Below, piece by piece: positions 59,715 through 64,000 of a stretch of DNA of 64,000 nucleotides. A model generated the notes under the pieces. That model searched no databases, was not told the DNA's origin, and was given only the letters and a program-made list of their open reading frames with translations. Within the stretch, counting starts at the first letter, position 1; every line of letters starts with the position of its first letter. The position numbers were made by a program, and so were the translations under genes. The DNA lies in the NCBI GenBank assembly GCA_020847635.1, contig JADLBQ010000086.1, forward strand, positions 1 through 64,000, in the 5' to 3' direction. The stretch comes from Bacteroidia bacterium (GTDB lineage Bacteria; Bacteroidota; Bacteroidia; AKYH767-A; OLB10).

Positions 59715-60934
59715 TTAAAAGCTGGTGTGAAATAAAAAGAATTGTTGAGCTGATTGTTGTGCTGACAGCTGTTTTAACAGCATGCAGGCCGGCCAGACCT
59801 GCAGTTGTTTTTACTCCTGTAAGTCATCAGCATGTTGAAGTAGCTCAGACTCCGGATACAATTTTTGATAAACCAGAACCGGTTATTGAGCGATTTAGAG
59901 ATTCAGTCACCCTGGGACTGGTAATGCCTTTTTATTTTGAAGAAAATTTCCCTGAGTCAGTGATTGGGGATTCTGTAGAGATTGATCCACGCTCAAAAGC
60001 GGCACTTCAGTTTTATGAAGGAGCATTGATTGCTGCTGATTCGTTAAGGGCTGCAGGAGTTCACTTCTCAATTCATGTAAGCGACAATGGAAATGATTCT
60101 TTAGCTTATCATTGGATGCTGATGAATTATTCCTGGCTAAAAAAGAATGACTTTAATTTTATTCAATACCCCTCAAACCAATGTGATGCAGTGGCTCAAA
60201 CCGCAGGTCATTTTCATATTCCACTGATCATTGCCCAGTGCAGTCCATTGTCGGACAGCCTCAACTCATTTACTGCCGTAGCAGCACCCTCAACAATAAC
60301 TCAATGCAGGCAAGCCGTAAAGTTACTGGCAAAGAAATTCCCCATGCAGAAGTTTATTGTAATGGCCAGGTCAACTGGTATTGAAGACGTGCTGGCAGGC
60401 TATTTTACAGATGCATTAAATGAGTTTGCACCGGAAAGATTCTCCAGAATTTCGCCATCGGATACTGCTTCATGGGTTAAAAAAGTTAAGACTTCAACTG
60501 ATGAAATCGTTTACATTCTTGCCTCCAGCGATGAATATTTTGTAACTGCAAATCTTAATTCAATTGATCGAATAGGAAGAAACTTGACTGTTATTGGTTT
60601 GCCAACCTGGGATAATTTTGAAACTGTTTTCCTGGGTGGATTTAAAAACCTGGATGTAATCTGTTTTAATTCGATGTGGTTGGATTTTAATGATGCTGAA
60701 GTTCTTGCTTTCAGAAATAAGTATGTTCAGAGTTATTTTAACGATATTACATGGAATGCCTGGAATGGCTATTGTATGGTGATAAAACTTGCCAGGTCTG
60801 TTTATTATAAGACCTCCCTGGATGCACTAAAAGCATTGTTTCCTTCACTTCCGAATGGAGGATATGAAAATAATGACATCAGCCTGATCAGGTATTCCGG
60901 ATTTGATACAATTACCCTGGATTTATCTGAATAG
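59711..60934 (+). CDS. Periplasmic-binding-protein-like lipoprotein linked to guaA
   Basis: Lipoprotein of 407 aa with the lipobox LTAC. The body has the alternating Rossmann pattern of a type I periplasmic-binding fold: [15 protein letters not shown] at the start, [23 protein letters not shown] as the first helix, [15 protein letters not shown]-type strands later, and [20 protein letters not shown] at the end. No permease is nearby, so ABC transport is doubtful; LpoA-like activation of envelope enzymes, or ligand sensing, is possible. An ATG six bases earlier (59705) is an equal alternative; the chosen one makes the ATGA overlap with the guaA stop. Confidence 0.72.
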   Translation: MIKSWCEIKRIVELIVVLTAVLTACRPARPAVVFTPVSHQHVEVAQTPDTIFDKPEPVIERFRDSVTLGLVMPFYFEENFPESVIGDSVEIDPRSKAALQFYEGALIAADSLRAAGVHFSIHVSDNGNDSLAYHWMLMNYSWLKKNDFNFIQYPSNQCDAVAQTAGHFHIPLIIAQCSPLSDSLNSFTAVAAPSTITQCRQAVKLLAKKFPMQKFIVMARSTGIEDVLAGYFTDALNEFAPERFSRISPSDTASWVKKVKTSTDEIVYILASSDEYFVTANLNSIDRIGRNLTVIGLPTWDNFETVFLGGFKNLDVICFNSMWLDFNDAEVLAFRNKYVQSYFNDITWNAWNGYCMVIKLARSVYYKTSLDALKALFPSLPNGGYENNDISLIRYSGFDTITLDLSE

Positions 60935-60978
60935 AATTTTTTCTTAACTTTACTTTCGAGTTTTAATTCAATGTTATT

Positions 60979-61635
60979 ATGGCAAAGAAACTCTTTGTTT
61001 CAAATAAGGATGAAACGGTTAGAATGTTTAGGAATGACTTTCTTGAGAAATTGAGCCATGTGCATTACACAGTCCCGCTTTACATTTTTTTACCGGTTAT
61101 CCTCTATTTCTTGTACAAGAGTATTTTTGTGCTTCAGTTGTCATTCTTCGCTGTTATAGGGAATTTTCTTTTGGGAATTGTGGTATGGACATTTACGGAA
61201 TATATGCTTCATCGTTTTGTTTTTCATCTGGAACTTCCCGGCCGGATCGGCAAGAGAATTCATTTTATTTTTCATGGTGTTCATCATGACTATCCATCTG
61301 ACAGCAAAAGACTGGTCATGGTTCCATCGGTCAGTATCCCGTTAGCTGCTTTATTTTATTTTTTATTCCGATGGATTATTGGTGCTAATGCAGTAGCTCC
61401 GTTTTTCTGTGGCTTTCTTGCCGGATATTTATTCTATGACATGTTGCATTATGCAGTTCATCATTTTAATTTGAAAAGTAAGTTCTGGTTGGAATTGAAG
61501 CACCACCATATGCTTCATCATTATAGCGACAGTAAGAAGGGATTTGGCGTCAGTACGACATTCTGGGATCTTGTTTTCCGGACTATGTTTACCAGCAGAA
61601 AAGACAGAAACCAAACCGATGCAACAGCATCCTGA
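60979..61635 (+). CDS. Fatty acid hydroxylase/sterol desaturase family membrane protein
   Basis: Di-iron, His-rich membrane hydroxylase, 218 aa. The histidine motifs are HRFVFH (78-83), HGVHHDYP (99-106), HYAVHH and HHHMLHH, in the order and spacing of fatty acid 2-hydroxylase/sphingolipid hydroxylase proteins. Four predicted membrane helices surround them. In Bacteroidota such enzymes may hydroxylate the acyl chain of sphingolipids or other lipids; no sphingolipid gene is in this window. Followed tail to tail by a DUF5723 gene with an 11-base gap. Confidence 0.88.
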   Translation: MAKKLFVSNKDETVRMFRNDFLEKLSHVHYTVPLYIFLPVILYFLYKSIFVLQLSFFAVIGNFLLGIVVWTFTEYMLHRFVFHLELPGRIGKRIHFIFHGVHHDYPSDSKRLVMVPSVSIPLAALFYFLFRWIIGANAVAPFFCGFLAGYLFYDMLHYAVHHFNLKSKFWLELKHHHMLHHYSDSKKGFGVSTTFWDLVFRTMFTSRKDRNQTDATAS

Positions 61636-61646
61636 GTCAGCCTGGG

Positions 61647-63041
61647 TTAGTTCAGATTTTCAAGGGGTGTTGATTCGACCAGGTTTTCCTGCTTAACGAC
61701 TGTTTTTGAATTTCTTCCTATAATAAAATTAATTCCGACCCGGATGTCAGCATTACGCGAATTTTGTGGGGAAAGAGCTCCATAAATATTATCACTGATT
61801 GCAAAAAACTGATAATCTGCCAGACTTATACAGATTCCTAGTCCCGGGTTTACCAGATTCTTATTGATAATTGAAAATCCCGAAACAATATTAAGCCATT
61901 TCAATGGTTTCCATTCATGCTGGACTGATGTCATCAACTGAAGCTGGTCCTTATATTGAATGAAATGGAGCAGCAGTGAAGCAGCATGCTTATCATTAAT
62001 TTGATAATTTATGGATGTGAAGTTCTGAAATGGTATTTTTAATTTATATGACTTATGAGTATGTTCAATGTTTAATCCGTCTGATAGAGAATCAAGCATG
62101 GTTTGGAAAGTAGAACCGGCCTCACCGGTGTTATCCAGAAACTGGTTCAAATCAATTCCTGAATAGGTGAATTCACTGGCACTTTGATCTGATTGGTAAT
62201 TATCAGTTAGTGAATTCCAGGTGATACTCCCAAAATCATTGAATGAAACTGAAACAGTCCACTTATCATTAATTTTTGAAACAATACCAATGTCCATTGC
62301 CCAACCAGTATTGTTTCTGCCAAACAGATATTGTTTCATAACAAAGTCGTTAAAGGTGTTACTTTCAATCCCCGATGTATTGATCATGATTTCAGGGGTA
62401 GAAGTAATTTCAAGTGTTTGCGGATGCGTATAAATGGAAGCTCTTGCCTTTTCAACTGTGATATTTTCCATACCATATAACCGTTTTAACCGGACACCTG
62501 CAGTTAGCTTACGGCTTAACTCCATTGCATAGGTCAGTGCATAATCCCTACGATGTTCCATTAACAACTCAAGTGCCAGATCAGCTTTTTGCCCAATGTA
62601 TGCACCGTTTCCCCGAATCAGAAATTCAAGAAACTCTTTAGGATATGCCAAATGAATATTTAGTTTTTCCGTTATTGAAAACCCTATGTATCCCTTTTTG
62701 AATTTAAAACCGGCATGCATTAAATCAGTTTCGGCTGTAAGATCAAGGTTGTTGCTATTACTGAGTTTACTGAGCATATTTTCAGAATCAATATACAGCG
62801 AGTCATCAGATGATCTCCGTACTAAATCGGAATATCGAAATGCACTGTTGCTGACCGATAAGCCGGTGTTGGAAATTAGCGGAAGACCAACGGAAACAGA
62901 GCCGTTAAAAAACAATGCAGGATTGGTCATGTTTCTCTGGGGTATATCACTGAGGCGATGGAGCATCAGGTTCGATTGTGCTTCAACAGTATGAATAAAA
63001 ACAGACAGAGTGAGGAATATGGAAATGGTGTATTTAATCAT
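61647..63041 (-). CDS. DUF5723 outer-membrane beta-barrel protein
   Basis: Predicted outer-membrane barrel of 464 aa from the ATG at 63041; the longer frame uses a TTG. Signal peptide (MIKYTISIFLTLSVFIHTVEAQ), then alternating strands with aromatic girdles (LHRLSDIPQRNMTNPALFFNGSVSVGLPLI near the N-terminus is the most diagnostic segment for this family). Function unknown; members are widespread in gliding and T9SS-bearing bacteria. It lies 10 bases after the stop of the upstream partial gene, with which it is probably cotranscribed. Confidence 0.83.
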   Translation of the reverse strand: MIKYTISIFLTLSVFIHTVEAQSNLMLHRLSDIPQRNMTNPALFFNGSVSVGLPLISNTGLSVSNSAFRYSDLVRRSSDDSLYIDSENMLSKLSNSNNLDLTAETDLMHAGFKFKKGYIGFSITEKLNIHLAYPKEFLEFLIRGNGAYIGQKADLALELLMEHRRDYALTYAMELSRKLTAGVRLKRLYGMENITVEKARASIYTHPQTLEITSTPEIMINTSGIESNTFNDFVMKQYLFGRNNTGWAMDIGIVSKINDKWTVSVSFNDFGSITWNSLTDNYQSDQSASEFTYSGIDLNQFLDNTGEAGSTFQTMLDSLSDGLNIEHTHKSYKLKIPFQNFTSINYQINDKHAASLLLHFIQYKDQLQLMTSVQHEWKPLKWLNIVSGFSIINKNLVNPGLGICISLADYQFFAISDNIYGALSPQNSRNADIRVGINFIIGRNSKTVVKQENLVESTPLENLN

Positions 63042-63051
63042 GCTTTCTGAA

Positions 63052-64000
63052 TTAGAGGTTAACAATGGCAATAACTCCCAGCTGAACTGTAAATGAGTAA
63101 TCTGAATAGATTTTTACATTAACATTTCCGTTTTGGTAGGTAGATGCTTTTGCTTTGATCAAAAGATATTTGGCATGCATAATTCGGCTTATCCTGGCAT
63201 CATCAAGTGAATTATCAGAAACCTGAGAAGAAGGTGCAATAACTTTACCGGTTAACTGATTTACGGTTGCCGAAGGCATAAATAAACTTCCGGTTGTTAC
63301 AAGTGAGTCAAGCGGGAGGTAGTTCTGATCAGCAAAATAGACTTGCCAGTCGGCTTCAAAAGGGAACCCATTCGTGATGAATGAGCGGATGGTCATTTGC
63401 CGGATATTTTTAAGTTGCTGATTATTAAAGTCAACAGTATCCCTGAGTATAAACCCTGAAGCCGTGCCATATAACGGAAGCTTAACCTCAACATCAATGC
63501 TTACAAGAGACGAATCAGTCATAAAATTTAGGCCTGTTCTTCCGTCCGGATTAATCAGACTTTGAATCTGGGTAAGCAGATATTTTGGTTTTGCAGCAAT
63601 TAAGGGTCTTACATTGCTGTTCAAAGAATTCATAGAGAATGTTCCGGTAAGGGTCTGCCCGAACTGACTGAATAAAGGTGAAAGAACAGGAAGAGGGTTC
63701 GGGAATCCGTGAGCAGCAATCAGGTTTGAGAAATTTCCGTTAGCCCCTTGCATATTTGCAACATGGGCACGGATTGGAACACCAATTGAATTGTTAATAC
63801 TGATTAAAATTTCGGGGCTGGCAATATCGAAGTTGCTGAATGCATCCAGATTGTTAAACAGTGAGATATTGATTGTATCGTAATCGCTCATAAAAGATTG
63901 CTGTCCAAAATAGCCGTAGATACTATTAAAGTTAAACCCGTTGATATTACAATTCAGATTCAGTTTGTGATTTGCAGTAACATTTGTTCCTGTATGGGTT
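63052..64000 (-). CDS. 5'-truncated gene for a beta-rich exported protein of unknown function
   Basis: The frame stays open from the right edge of the window to the TAA at 63052, beyond the internal ATG at 63891, and the upstream residues (NGFNFNSIYGYFGQQSF) read smoothly into it. The gene is therefore cut and its start is outside. The visible 315 residues are rich in Ser, Asn, Ile and Val and lack Cys clusters or catalytic motifs. Segments such as SPEILISINNSIGVPIRA and ASTYQNGNVNVKIYSDYSFTVQLG look like beta-strands of a surface or periplasmic protein. It probably forms an operon with the DUF5723 gene. No function is assigned. Confidence 0.7.
   Translation of the reverse strand, partial: THTGTNVTANHKLNLNCNINGFNFNSIYGYFGQQSFMSDYDTINISLFNNLDAFSNFDIASPEILISINNSIGVPIRAHVANMQGANGNFSNLIAAHGFPNPLPVLSPLFSQFGQTLTGTFSMNSLNSNVRPLIAAKPKYLLTQIQSLINPDGRTGLNFMTDSSLVSIDVEVKLPLYGTASGFILRDTVDFNNQQLKNIRQMTIRSFITNGFPFEADWQVYFADQNYLPLDSLVTTGSLFMPSATVNQLTGKVIAPSSQVSDNSLDDARISRIMHAKYLLIKAKASTYQNGNVNVKIYSDYSFTVQLGVIAIVNL

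Noticed and set aside
1-64000. CRISPR arrays, prophage, insertion sequences, tRNA or rRNA genes
   Set aside because: Scanned for repeated spacers, transposases, integrases, and cloverleaf or rRNA segments; none seen. The only tandem repeat is the 7-mer array at 51694-51721.

Overview
The window reads as ordinary chromosome of a Bacteroidota bacterium, AT-rich, most likely a free-living environmental member. The evidence is lineage-typical content: two type IX secretion (T9SS) C-terminal sorting domains (one in a gene cut by the left edge), DUF3822 beside rsmD, a DUF4296 lipoprotein behind dihydroorotase, DUF2723 and DUF5723 proteins, a two-thioredoxin protein, an OmpA protein with calcium-binding repeats, a class I aldolase, an AT-rich TAnnTTTG promoter motif, and almost no Shine-Dalgarno sequences. 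Class-level placement cannot be decided here. I see no rRNA, tRNA, insertion sequence, prophage or CRISPR array. Nearly all genes are single-copy housekeeping or envelope genes.

Layout. 1-8175: end of a T9SS cargo gene, asnB, an OmpA-type protein, folK with a deoxynucleoside kinase, sppA, a SHOCT-like membrane protein and a crotonase. 8181-11787 (-): an operon with a GT2 glycosyltransferase, an ECF-type sigma factor, an esterase and a GT4 glycosyltransferase. 11863-17690: tgt, a DivIC/FtsB-like division protein, a LuxC-type acyl-CoA reductase, mnmE, and a two-gene lipoprotein operon resembling MbnP plus its di-heme partner. 17869-23407: acyltransferase, unknown protein, DUF3822, rsmD and coaD, then accD, aldolase and rsmG. 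23497-30541: serA, dihydroorotase, DUF4296, an opposing lemA-TPM-TPM-rRNA methylase operon, and a lysine-rich SWIB-domain protein with a textbook terminator. 30773-38083: TetR, TolC, membrane-fusion protein and RND pump, then a patatin. 38554-46309: dnaB, FkbM methyltransferase, pyrR-pyrB, STAS, a T9SS cargo, rnz and gapA. 46711-52821: WbqC, lepB, a thioredoxin-like protein, a predicted antisense-side small RNA, panB and a double-thioredoxin protein. 53015-64000: DUF2723 glycosyltransferase, polysaccharide deacetylase, coiled-coil protein, guaA with a substrate-binding-like lipoprotein, a fatty-acid-hydroxylase-like enzyme, DUF5723 protein and a gene cut by the right edge.

How it fits together. 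Pyrimidine synthesis is represented by pyrR, pyrB and dihydroorotase; CoA synthesis by panB and coaD; tRNA and rRNA modification by tgt, mnmE, rsmD, rsmG and an RsmF-like enzyme. Envelope biogenesis and secretion are covered by sppA, lepB, OmpA, glycosyltransferases and the efflux pump. The most informative non-gene signals are a set of perfect TAnnTTTG boxes lying only 4-9 bases upstream of start codons, which predict leaderless or nearly leaderless mRNAs and also correct several start sites, and a promoter-terminator pair at 50119-50229 that predicts a roughly 100-nt RNA. No multi-gene system that I could call wholly new is present; the best leads for new biology are that RNA, the MbnP/di-heme pair, the Tgt lacking its zinc cysteines, and the SWIB protein.
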